DNA from: JALRHH01 sp964590315
Lineage (GTDB): Bacteria > Patescibacteriota > Saccharimonadia > Saccharimonadales > JALRHH01
DNA length: 42,965 bases
Assembly: GCA_964590315.1 (NCBI GenBank)
Contig: CAZPVS010000008.1
Coordinates: 1-42,965, forward strand
Direction of reading: 5' to 3'
Part shown: positions 1-7,766 of the stretch, in pieces
Position numbering within the stretch: the stretch's first letter is position 1
Layout: every line of letters begins with the position of its first letter
Program-made: the position numbers and the translations under genes
Notes under the pieces: model-generated
What the model saw: only the letters and a program-made list of their open reading frames with translations
Told to the model about the DNA's origin: nothing
Database searches by the model: none

Positions 1-516
1 GCCGCATTTCTGGTCAGTATTCCAACCGGTATTGTCACTACCATGGCAGTTGCAGTGCACGAAATCCCCCAAGAAATTGGCGATTTTGGACTGCTATTAT
101 CAAAGGGGATGTCTCGTAAACGGGTGCTCTGGGTCAATGTCATAAGTGCTTTAGCGACTACAGCTGCCGCCGCGACGACGTATCTTCTCGGAAGCGATGA
201 TCGATTGCCCCTCGGTGTGCTGTTTGGGCTCAGTGCCGGTTTCTTGCTATACATTGCCTTGAGTGACATCATTCCGGAGCTTCATGAGCATGCGTCACAT
301 AAGCGCTTCTTAGATTGGCAGCCACTCATGTTGTTGCTGGGTGTGGCAGTGGTAGGGCTGGCCATCATGCTAACACATCGCATCGTGCCAGAGTCGAGTC
401 ATGAAGACTTGGATAGTCACGCCGAGACGGTCCAATGCATTCCTCGAAATACGCTTTCGATGATAGGTGCACCTGCGCCAGGAACATCTCTTCCTCCTGC
501 ATGCGAAGATATGTAA
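1..516 (+). CDS. ZIP family metal transporter, 3' part
   Basis: The frame is open from base 1, so this is the C-terminal 171 codons of a gene that begins outside the window; the ATG at 43 is internal. The visible part contains the ZIP signature HEIPQEIGDF, whose His and Glu are metal ligands in transmembrane helix 5 of this family. Hydrophobic segments follow (VNVISALATTAAAATTYLL, a GLSAGFLLYIALSDIIPELHEH segment split by acidic/His residues, and LMLLLGVAVVGLAIML). The family moves divalent cations such as Zn or Fe across the cytoplasmic membrane. After the last helix there is a hydrophilic tail of about 40 residues with two cysteines, longer than the usual ZIP end. Family assignment is secure; the substrate is not known from sequence. 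Confidence 0.88.
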   Translation, partial: AAFLVSIPTGIVTTMAVAVHEIPQEIGDFGLLLSKGMSRKRVLWVNVISALATTAAAATTYLLGSDDRLPLGVLFGLSAGFLLYIALSDIIPELHEHASHKRFLDWQPLMLLLGVAVVGLAIMLTHRIVPESSHEDLDSHAETVQCIPRNTLSMIGAPAPGTSLPPACEDM

Positions 517-558
517 ATAGCTTCAGATATCGATACGCTGCAATGAGCATAAGTACGA

Positions 559-570
559 TATACTAATCAT
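559..570 (+). promoter_or_regulatory. Leaderless-type promoter of rmuC
   Basis: TATACT at 559-564 is followed by only six bases (AATCAT) before the ATG at 571. Transcription normally starts six to seven bases after the -10 box, so the first transcribed base should be the A of the start codon. No Shine-Dalgarno sequence is present. Inference from spacing; no -35 box is convincing. Confidence 0.55.
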
Positions 571-1638
571 ATGGAAGTACTTATTGTTGGGTTTTTGGCG
601 GTTAATGCTGCATTATTGTTGGCGTTCATATTACGCAAGCCTTCAAAGGGCGCCGATGAAACAAGTGCTATGCTTTTCAAGCAAGATCTCACCACGCTCG
701 CTACTAATATGAGTGACTTGAAGGATGGCTTACAGAAGCAACTTGACGAAAAGCTGAACCAGAACAACAGACAGATTATGTCGCAGTTCAGTGAGAGCGC
801 AAAGATTATCAAAGATGTAACACAAAAACTAACAGAACTTGATAAAACAAACCGTCAAGTCAGTGATATCGCTGGCGAACTCCGGGTACTGCAAAATGTC
901 CTACAGAACCCCAAACAGCGGGGGGTATTGGGAGAGTACTACTTAACACAAGTGTTGGAGAACATCCTGCCACCTGGGCGGTTTACGCTCCAGTATAAGT
1001 TTAAGGACGGCGAAACCGTCGATGCGGTCATCGAGCTGGACAAGGGAAAAGTCCTGCCTATTGACAGTAAGTTTAGCTTAGAGAATTATAATCGCTTAGT
1101 TGAAGAGCCTGATAAGGTGCGCCGAGAGGTGCACGCTAAAGCATTCAAGGCAGATTTGAAGCTTCGTATTGACGAAACATCTAAATACATTCGCCCAAAA
1201 GAAGGTACGATGGATTTTGCTTTCATGTTTATTCCATCCGAGGCAATTTATAATGACCTGCTTACCAATAAAGTCGGTATTACCAGTACCAGCGCACGTG
1301 ATTTAATCGAATATGCGTTTCGTGACAAGAACGTCATCATTGTCAGCCCTACCACGTTTATGGCGTACCTCCAGACAGTCATGCAAGGTCTACGGAGCCT
1401 CCAGATCGAAGAACAAGCGAAGGAAATCCAAATCCGTGTCGGTGAACTCGGCCGACACATTGCCACCTACGACACATTCATGCAGAAACTTGGTAATAGC
1501 TTAGGCACCACAGTCAACCACTACAATAGCGCGCACAAAGAACTGAAGAAAATTGATAAAGATGTCATGAAGATTGCACATACCAAGGCCGGCGTAGATC
1601 CGCTACTCCTTGATCGGCCGACACCAGACGAAGACTGA
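571..1638 (+). CDS. rmuC: DNA recombination protein RmuC
   Basis: A 355-residue RmuC-family protein. An N-terminal membrane segment (about residues 2-21) is followed by a long Gln/Lys-rich coiled coil (about 45-115) and then the conserved RmuC nuclease-like domain, with GVLGEYYLTQVLENILPPG and the core LPIDSKFSLENY and FAFMFIPSEAIYNDLL motifs. The family limits recombination between short inverted repeats and is related to PD-(D/E)XK endonucleases; DSKF contributes acidic and lysine residues to that fold. Length is within the family range. It ends two bases before the convergent glycoside hydrolase stop, so there is no room for a separate terminator. Start chosen at 571, which also lies directly behind a -10 box. 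Confidence 0.93.
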   Translation: MEVLIVGFLAVNAALLLAFILRKPSKGADETSAMLFKQDLTTLATNMSDLKDGLQKQLDEKLNQNNRQIMSQFSESAKIIKDVTQKLTELDKTNRQVSDIAGELRVLQNVLQNPKQRGVLGEYYLTQVLENILPPGRFTLQYKFKDGETVDAVIELDKGKVLPIDSKFSLENYNRLVEEPDKVRREVHAKAFKADLKLRIDETSKYIRPKEGTMDFAFMFIPSEAIYNDLLTNKVGITSTSARDLIEYAFRDKNVIIVSPTTFMAYLQTVMQGLRSLQIEEQAKEIQIRVGELGRHIATYDTFMQKLGNSLGTTVNHYNSAHKELKKIDKDVMKIAHTKAGVDPLLLDRPTPDED

Positions 1639-1639
1639 G

Positions 1640-2962
1640 CTATTTTTGGTTTAAGAGGTCAATAGTAAGCGCGGCGGTCCATGAAAAGTTGGGTACGCCA
1701 GCCGGCTCGCCCGTTAAGGGATTGAAATACTCGGAGAATCCGCTCCGGGCAACCATGTCGAGTGTTGATTCCTGCAATGCGGTTGCATGGTCGGTGTATC
1801 CGAGACGTCTCAGGCCATCAATGATAAGCCAATTGGTATTGACCCATGAAGGACCTTGCCAATAACATACGGGATTAAACCAGGCTGAGTTTGTCGGTAC
1901 GCTTGGCAGTGGATAGTCGGTGCCAAACATGTGCTGGTTCTCAATGAGCCGAACAAGCTGCTTGGCGCGCTCCTGTGTAAGCGTCCCCGCATAGAGTGGC
2001 ATTAAGGTGGCAACGGTCGATTCTTTGAGTAATCGATGTGTCACGAAATCTCGTGAGTAGTACTGGCCGGTATAAGGATCCCATAATTGCTCAAGCGCTG
2101 TCTCGGTTTTTTGCATCCGAGCAAGCAACTCGTCAGGTACCTCTTCTTGTATAAAGGCCGCTATATCCTTGAGATGTTGGTTTGCACGAATGAATATACA
2201 GTTAAACGTGAGATCCTCGATAGCAAACAGCGACCGCCGGAGGATATGACTGATATCATAATTTTTCCGACGTAATCGGCGCTGTGTGCTGAATAATCCC
2301 AATGCATCAATAGTATTCATGCGTTCGATTGCGGGCACAAGTTTGGTGTCTCGTCGAAAGAGAGAAAAAACGGGAGCCAGCTTGAGGTTATTGACGAGTC
2401 GTATCCAGAGGGCAAGCTGGTGTTCGTGCATCTCGCTCATCCAGGGCGGGGTGTTGTCTAAGCCTGTCTCCCAGGGGTGGATTTGCAGAACCAAGCCCTC
2501 GTTATGGGGGTCACGCTCTGCATAGAGCCACTGATGGTATGCCAAGAGTGCAGGGTATGTTTGTTTATACCATCGTCGACGTTCCGCCTTTTTCAGTTTT
2601 TCACCGATACGAACGATAGATTCAGCAAGTATCGGTGGTTGCGTAATGCCGGTGGTTGCTACGTCGTCTGGCGCATAAGGGTTGACCGAACTATTCCATA
2701 TACCTCGGTCGCGAGCATAGGCAATGCCATCAGCAAAAATCATATTTGGGATCATGCCATTGTGCCATTGACCTTCGAGGAGGCTTAATATCTCCTGCTG
2801 CGCTTTTGTGATGTCGTAATGACGGAGGCCTATTGCCGTAAAGCAACTATCCCAAAACCATTGATGCGGATACGCATCGCCCGCGGGTGACGTATAGATA
2901 CCCCGATCGTTCATGGCCAGAACAGCTTGTGCAGCACTGAGAAGGTCTGGCTGTTCATTCAT
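1640..2962 (-). CDS. MGH1/GH63-like glycoside hydrolase
   Basis: A 440-residue protein of the (alpha/alpha)6-barrel glycosidase type seen in GH63 and mannosylglycerate-hydrolase-like enzymes. Visible motifs are YPHQWFWDSCF (residues 31-41), NGMIPNM, HPWETGLDNTPPW (162-174, with Asp169 in the place of the general acid in GH63-like enzymes) and a C-terminal YFNPLTGEPAG segment (about 415-425) whose Glu fits the general base. There is no signal peptide, so it probably acts in the cytoplasm on a small glycoside or on storage sugars such as trehalose or mannosylglycerate types; the substrate cannot be read from sequence. It lies 18 bases downstream of the YajQ gene on the same strand and is probably co-transcribed. 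Confidence 0.8.
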   Translation of the reverse strand: MNEQPDLLSAAQAVLAMNDRGIYTSPAGDAYPHQWFWDSCFTAIGLRHYDITKAQQEILSLLEGQWHNGMIPNMIFADGIAYARDRGIWNSSVNPYAPDDVATTGITQPPILAESIVRIGEKLKKAERRRWYKQTYPALLAYHQWLYAERDPHNEGLVLQIHPWETGLDNTPPWMSEMHEHQLALWIRLVNNLKLAPVFSLFRRDTKLVPAIERMNTIDALGLFSTQRRLRRKNYDISHILRRSLFAIEDLTFNCIFIRANQHLKDIAAFIQEEVPDELLARMQKTETALEQLWDPYTGQYYSRDFVTHRLLKESTVATLMPLYAGTLTQERAKQLVRLIENQHMFGTDYPLPSVPTNSAWFNPVCYWQGPSWVNTNWLIIDGLRRLGYTDHATALQESTLDMVARSGFSEYFNPLTGEPAGVPNFSWTAALTIDLLNQK

Positions 2963-2980
2963 GTCTTTTATTCTAAAGCA

Positions 2981-3478
2981 CTAGCGGTAATTCGTGAAGC
3001 TGATTGGAAAGTCAAAGTCCTGGTTCTTGAGCAATTGCATGACTTGTTGCAGGTCATCTTTGCTTGAAGAAGTGACACGAACCGCATCACCCTGTATCTG
3101 TGTCTTAACCTTGGGGTAGCTATCGCGTATCAACGCGGTAATCTTCTTTGCTTTGTCCTGGTCGAGCCCCTGCTTAAAGGGCACTTCTTGGGTAGTTTTG
3201 AGATTACTCGTCGTCGGCTCTTTGCTCGTGTCGAGCACTTTTTGACTTTGGCCGCGAGTTGCCAGTTTTTTGCGGACTATATCCAATATGGCATCGATTT
3301 GCCATTCGCCACTCCCGGTGACCTTGAGTCCGGTTTTTTCGCTATTGAGCCACTCAAGCTCAGCAGGCGTACCCTTGAAATCATAGCGGCTGTCGATTTC
3401 TCGCCCTGCCTGGTCAAAGACGTTGTTCATCTCTGCTTTGTCGTATTCGCTGACTGTATCGAAAGAGAAAGTTGCCAT
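2981..3478 (-). CDS. yajQ: YajQ family nucleotide-binding protein
   Basis: 165 residues, the normal family length. It starts MATFSFDTVSEYDKAEMNN and contains SRYDFKGT, LKVTGSGEWQIDAILDIVRKK-type and AKKITALIRDS motifs, and ends in FPISFTNYR, all typical of YajQ. The family folds as two ferredoxin-like domains; some members bind cyclic di-GMP in other bacteria and others were linked to RNA or phage regulation, so the role here is open. The start is fixed by a TATAAT box six bases upstream, implying a leaderless transcript. It is divergent from pheS. Confidence 0.93.
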   Translation of the reverse strand: MATFSFDTVSEYDKAEMNNVFDQAGREIDSRYDFKGTPAELEWLNSEKTGLKVTGSGEWQIDAILDIVRKKLATRGQSQKVLDTSKEPTTSNLKTTQEVPFKQGLDQDKAKKITALIRDSYPKVKTQIQGDAVRVTSSSKDDLQQVMQLLKNQDFDFPISFTNYR

Positions 3479-3490
3479 ACCTGTATTATA
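3479..3490 (-). promoter_or_regulatory. Leaderless-type promoter of yajQ
   Basis: Read on the minus strand, a perfect TATAAT (plus-strand 3485-3490) is followed by ACAGGT and then the ATG whose complement ends at 3478. The six-base spacing puts +1 on the start codon. Confidence 0.6.
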
Positions 3491-3511
3491 GCGATTTTAC
3501 GATATAACAAA

Positions 3512-3534
3512 ACCGTGTTTTATTGCAGCACGGT
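3512..3534. repeat. Inverted repeat between divergent yajQ and pheS
   Basis: ACCGTG (3512-3517) and CACGGT (3529-3534) are exact complements separated by 11 bases, centred between the two divergent promoters. It could be an operator or chance; no regulator can be assigned. Confidence 0.25.
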
Positions 3535-3582
3535 GGCACCTGGAAATATTAAGTTTACTTCTTTTTTTGTCCGTTCCTACGC

Positions 3583-3596
3583 TATAATGTGCACTA
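3583..3596 (+). promoter_or_regulatory. Leaderless-type promoter of pheS
   Basis: A perfect TATAAT at 3583-3588 lies eight bases before the ATG at 3597. No Shine-Dalgarno sequence fits between them. Transcription would start on or within two bases of the start codon. Confidence 0.6.
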
Positions 3597-4631
3597 ATGA
3601 GCTATCAAAATAAGAAAATTGCTGATGTCGCTGCGATTCTCCACGATCGTTATGCCACGCTACAGAACAAAAGAGATATTCTCAAGGCACCTGAACTACG
3701 GGCGCTCTATACGGAGATTGCGATACTGCCGCAAGAAGACCGCGCCGGCTTTGGCCAAGAGATTAATGCCCTCAAACAAGAGCTTGAAGCGATGGTTGCG
3801 GCTACACACGATGATGCCGTAGTCGTCGAGCCCATTGATGTCACTGCGCCGTTTGATAGCAATGTGCCCGCAGACAAACGTCCACGACTTTTGCCCACAC
3901 AACTGGGCGGCCGTCATCCGTTAATGGTCGAACTTGATGAAATTTTAGATATTTTTTACCGCATGGGGTTTGAAGCGATAGAATCCCGACAAATTGATGA
4001 TGACTACCATATGTTTAGTAGTCTGAATTTCCCTGAAGGACATCCTGCCCGCGACGATTACGATACGTTTATAACTGAAGAGGGGTTTATTGCCCCAGCC
4101 CACACAAGTACGATGCAGAACCGTGTATTACAGAGCCACAAAACCCAGTTGGAGCAAAGGAAGCCGATTGCAGTGGTTGTACCCGGGCGCGTATTCCGTA
4201 ATGAAGATCTTGACGCACGGCATGAGCATACCTTTTATCAGTTGGAGGGAATTTATGTTAGCACTGGTGTGCATGTCGGTCATCTAATGGCTACCCTGAA
4301 AGAGTTCATGAAGGCATACTACAAACGTGACGTTGAGATTAAGACACAGCCATTTTATTTTCCGTTCACGGAACCCTCATTCGAATTTGCGATTAGCTGT
4401 CCCTTCTGTGATAAAGCAGGCTGCCACGTGTGCGGTGAAGGCTGGATAGAGTTACTCGGGTGCGGCATGATTCATCCTAACGTACTCCGAGACGCGGGCA
4501 TTGACCCTGCGGTCTATACTGGCTTTGCGTGGGGCGTCGGTTTCATGCGGATGGCCATGATCAAGTACAACATTGATGACATCCGTCACTTCGAATCAGC
4601 AAAACTAGAATTTCTGAGGCAGTTCAAATGA
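3597..4631 (+). CDS. pheS: Phenylalanine--tRNA ligase alpha subunit
   Basis: 344 residues. Class II synthetase catalytic subunit that, as an alpha2beta2 enzyme with PheT, charges tRNA-Phe. An N-terminal coiled-coil region (1-85) precedes the catalytic core: GGRHPLMVELDEILDIFYRMGFE (motif-1 region, broken here by GG/RHP), VVVPGRVFRNEDLDARHEHTF (motif 2) and a C-terminal GFAWGVGFMRMAM (motif 3). Cys268, Cys271, Cys276 and Cys279 form a CPFC...CHVC cluster, a probable zinc knuckle also seen in PheS of several monoderm lineages. The stop overlaps the next ATG by four bases (ATGA), giving translational coupling to the SGNH hydrolase. Confidence 0.96.
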   Translation: MSYQNKKIADVAAILHDRYATLQNKRDILKAPELRALYTEIAILPQEDRAGFGQEINALKQELEAMVAATHDDAVVVEPIDVTAPFDSNVPADKRPRLLPTQLGGRHPLMVELDEILDIFYRMGFEAIESRQIDDDYHMFSSLNFPEGHPARDDYDTFITEEGFIAPAHTSTMQNRVLQSHKTQLEQRKPIAVVVPGRVFRNEDLDARHEHTFYQLEGIYVSTGVHVGHLMATLKEFMKAYYKRDVEIKTQPFYFPFTEPSFEFAISCPFCDKAGCHVCGEGWIELLGCGMIHPNVLRDAGIDPAVYTGFAWGVGFMRMAMIKYNIDDIRHFESAKLEFLRQFK

Positions 4632-5272
4632 GAATATACATATTTGGGGATAGCATTACGCAAGGCTTTTATGACCCGAGTGGCGGTTGGGCAAATAAAC
4701 TCGCCGCAACCATACATGAAGAATCCCATAGGTCTATGCTCGAAGGGAAAGATGGATACAGCGAAGTTTATAATCTTGGTGTCTCTGGTGACACAATCTC
4801 GGGAATTCAAAAGCGCTTAGTTAGTGAGCTGGAGCCGAGGCGATTGTATGAGGACGAAGAAATCATTGTAATCGCTGCAGGTACTAATGACGCTGTGTTG
4901 CGTGATAACGTGGTACAGATTGAAGAATATGAGTTTGAAAAACAAGTTGATAAGCTGTTGGATGTCGCATTGCAACAAACCAGAAGAGTACTATGTCTTG
5001 GCCTAGCGCCGGTAGATGAGCGACTTACTGATCCGTGGAAATATAGTAAATCAGGCAAGCAATGGAGGAATAATCGGATTGACCTTTTTGAGGACATACT
5101 CAAACAAGTCTCTTTGCGAAGAGGTGTCAAATTTATCCCGATCTATAACACTCTTTCTAACGAGATGAAAAAAGGCGTAGCTATTCATGCTGACGGATTG
5201 CACCCAAATAGTACAGGGCATCGTATCATCGAAGAACTCATAAGGCCTTACGTTCAGGAGATGGTGATATGA
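4628..5272 (+). CDS. SGNH/GDSL-type hydrolase between pheS and pheT
   Basis: 214 residues. Block I is IFGDSITQGFYDPSGGW with the nucleophile in GDS (Ser9); the Gly block is NLGVSGDT; the Asn block is AAGTNDAV; the final block HADGLHPNSTGH supplies Asp and His. All four family blocks are therefore intact. There is no signal peptide or membrane segment, so it probably works in the cytoplasm as an esterase, lipase or deacylase; the substrate is unknown. It overlaps pheS by ATGA at its start and pheT by ATGA at its end, so it must be translated with the synthetase subunits. Base composition looks like its neighbours. Confidence 0.88.
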   Translation: MRIYIFGDSITQGFYDPSGGWANKLAATIHEESHRSMLEGKDGYSEVYNLGVSGDTISGIQKRLVSELEPRRLYEDEEIIVIAAGTNDAVLRDNVVQIEEYEFEKQVDKLLDVALQQTRRVLCLGLAPVDERLTDPWKYSKSGKQWRNNRIDLFEDILKQVSLRRGVKFIPIYNTLSNEMKKGVAIHADGLHPNSTGHRIIEELIRPYVQEMVI

Positions 5273-7764
5273 AAGTAAGTGTTAACTGGCTGAAGCAATT
5301 TACCAATATCGACATAAGTGTCGATGAGTTGGTTGCAAAAATTGGCGCACAGCTTGGTGCAGTTGAAGACGTGGTAGACCTAGGTAAGAAGTACCAGGGT
5401 ATTGTAATTGCCAAGGTCGTGTCATGCGACAAGCACCCTAATGCAGATAAGCTGAGCGTCTGTATGATTGACGACGGAGGTAGAATTGAAGGCATTGCAC
5501 GTGATGAGCACGGCCTGGTACAAGTTGTCTGTGGTGCGCCGAATGTGCGTGCGGGGCTGACTGTTGCGTGGTTGCCACCGGGGGCAACTGTGCCGTCAAC
5601 GTATGATAAGGATCCGTTTGTGCTCGGTGCCCGTGAGCTGCGTGGCGTGGTCAGTAACGGTATGCTCGCCAGCGCTAGTGAGCTGGCTATTAGTGATGAT
5701 CATGATGGGATTGTGGAATTAGAGCTCGATGTACCGGCAGGTACGGACTTTGCGGCCGCGTATCAACTAGATGACTACATCATCGATATAGAAAACAAAA
5801 TGTTTACCCATCGTCCTGATTGCTTCGGGTTATTGGGCGTTGCCCGAGAAGTTGCCGGCATCCAACATGTCGCTTTTACATCACCAGAGTGGTATCAGAC
5901 AGGGCTCGATAGAATGAAGCCGGGAAAGCATACGCTTCCGCTGCAGATTTCCAATACTGTCCCGGAGTTAGTGCCGCGATTGATGGCCATTGCCATGACG
6001 GACGTGCACGTACGGCCGAGTCCGTTCATGCTCCAGACATACTTGAGCCGCGTTGGACTGCGCCCTATTAACAACATCGTTGATATTACCAATTACGTCA
6101 TGTTTTTGACAGGACAGCCGCTCCATGCCTATGACGCAGATAAACTGCAAAAGTACGGTCCGCTTAGTCTGGAGACGCATCTGTCGCGCGCGGGTGATAC
6201 GCTCAATCTTCTGAACGGGAAAACCATTGAGCTGAAAGATGATACCACTGTGCTCATTACCTCGAATGATACACCGGTCGGCCTGGCTGGAGTTATGGGT
6301 GGGGCAGACACAGAAGTAGGTGAATCATCAACCAATATTGTCATTGAATGCGCCAACTTTGATATGTATAACATTCGTCGTACGAGTATGAAGTACGGTC
6401 TTTTCACTGATGCGGTGACGCGATTCAATAAAGGTCAGAGCCCTTTGCAGAACGAGCGGGTTTTGGAAGAAGCTGTGGCTATGATTATGAGCTTAGCTGG
6501 GGCATCAGTTGCAAGCGGGGTGCTTGATAGCGTTTCTCCTTCTGTCATGCATCCAGTTTCCGTCCAGGTCTCACCACGCTTCATTAACGAGCGGCTTGGC
6601 GTCGAGCTTTCTGCAGATGAAATTGCAACTTTGTTGCAAAACGTTGAGTTTTCAGTGCAGCATGGCACTGACATACTTGAGATCACGCCGCCGTTTTGGC
6701 GAACCGACATTGCTATTGCGGAGGATATTGTTGAAGAAGTTGGACGGCTGTACGGATACGACATGTTGCCACTACAGCTGCCACTCCGTGATCTGAGTCC
6801 GGTGCAACCAGATACTTCGCTTGAGGTGAAGAGATCGCTTCGTGAGGCACTGAGCCGCGCGGGGGCAAATGAGGTACTGACCTATAGCTTTGTGCATGGA
6901 GATCTGCTTGAGAGAACCGGACAAGACAAGTCGTTGGCATTTAAGTTGAGCAACGCACTGAGTCCTGACCTGCAATACTACCGACTGAGCGTAACCCCCA
7001 GCCTGCTCGAAAAAGTGCATGCAAATATTAAAGCGGGATTCCGGGAGTTTGCCCTCTTTGAAATCGGTAAGACCCACAACAAGATTGATACCGATGACAC
7101 GAAATTGCCGAAAGAGTATGACCGGGTCAGCTTGGTCGTGGCTCGTGACCAAAAACAGGCAGAGCATATTGGGGGTACGGCATATTATGAGGCGAAGTTG
7201 TATGCAGAAACGATTCTAGCAGCAGTTTCTGACAGTCTCACGTATGTGCCGTTTACTGGTGCCGACCTCCCGGAGAGCGCCATGTTTAAGCAGTTGATGG
7301 CCCCGTATGAGCCCCTGAGGAGTGCGGTGATATTTAATGGAAATCAATCACTTGGCGTGGTTGGTGAGTATAGAGCTAGTGTTGCTCGCGCGCTTAAATT
7401 ACCGGCTTACTGTGCGGGGTTTGAGCTCTTTCTATCACCCTTTATTAAGAGTGCCCAAAACGCACCATCCTACCAGGCTATATCACGGTTCCCGAAAGTC
7501 GAGCAAGATATCACGCTCCGCGTGCCTGTCGATATGCCCTACGGTGATATAGCTGCACGCATAACGGAATGCCTGACGCTGCCTGAAGATAGCGTGTACA
7601 ATGTCCGTCCCCTAGATATATTTCAGAGTCCTGCTGACTCCCATCATAAACATGTAACTTTTCGTGTGGCTGTCACCTCATATGTGAGAACACTGACGGC
7701 GGATGAAATAAATACCATGCTTGACCAGGCTGCCTCCCAATTGACAGAAGCAGAGCGAATGTAA
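5269..7764 (+). CDS. pheT: Phenylalanine--tRNA ligase beta subunit
   Basis: 831 residues, full length for the bacterial type. Domains in order: N-terminal B1, a tRNA-binding OB domain (about 42-155, SCDKHPNADKLSVCMID and VVCGAPNVRAGLTVAWLPPG), the B3/B4 editing region (about 200-400), a B5 domain (around FINERLGVELSADEIATLL), the degenerate synthetase core (EDIVEEVGRLYGYDMLP) and a C-terminal FDX-ACB anticodon-binding domain (about 740-831, AISRFPKVEQDITLRVP). It partners PheS; the beta subunit recognises tRNA and hydrolyses Tyr-tRNA-Phe. Start ATG overlaps the SGNH hydrolase stop. Confidence 0.96.
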   Translation: MKVSVNWLKQFTNIDISVDELVAKIGAQLGAVEDVVDLGKKYQGIVIAKVVSCDKHPNADKLSVCMIDDGGRIEGIARDEHGLVQVVCGAPNVRAGLTVAWLPPGATVPSTYDKDPFVLGARELRGVVSNGMLASASELAISDDHDGIVELELDVPAGTDFAAAYQLDDYIIDIENKMFTHRPDCFGLLGVAREVAGIQHVAFTSPEWYQTGLDRMKPGKHTLPLQISNTVPELVPRLMAIAMTDVHVRPSPFMLQTYLSRVGLRPINNIVDITNYVMFLTGQPLHAYDADKLQKYGPLSLETHLSRAGDTLNLLNGKTIELKDDTTVLITSNDTPVGLAGVMGGADTEVGESSTNIVIECANFDMYNIRRTSMKYGLFTDAVTRFNKGQSPLQNERVLEEAVAMIMSLAGASVASGVLDSVSPSVMHPVSVQVSPRFINERLGVELSADEIATLLQNVEFSVQHGTDILEITPPFWRTDIAIAEDIVEEVGRLYGYDMLPLQLPLRDLSPVQPDTSLEVKRSLREALSRAGANEVLTYSFVHGDLLERTGQDKSLAFKLSNALSPDLQYYRLSVTPSLLEKVHANIKAGFREFALFEIGKTHNKIDTDDTKLPKEYDRVSLVVARDQKQAEHIGGTAYYEAKLYAETILAAVSDSLTYVPFTGADLPESAMFKQLMAPYEPLRSAVIFNGNQSLGVVGEYRASVARALKLPAYCAGFELFLSPFIKSAQNAPSYQAISRFPKVEQDITLRVPVDMPYGDIAARITECLTLPEDSVYNVRPLDIFQSPADSHHKHVTFRVAVTSYVRTLTADEINTMLDQAASQLTEAERM

Positions 7765-7766
7765 TC

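Noticed and set aside
365..550. Minus-strand 61-codon frame at the ZIP 3' end
   Set aside because: It is a shadow of the ZIP frame and has no promoter, ribosome site or recognisable product.
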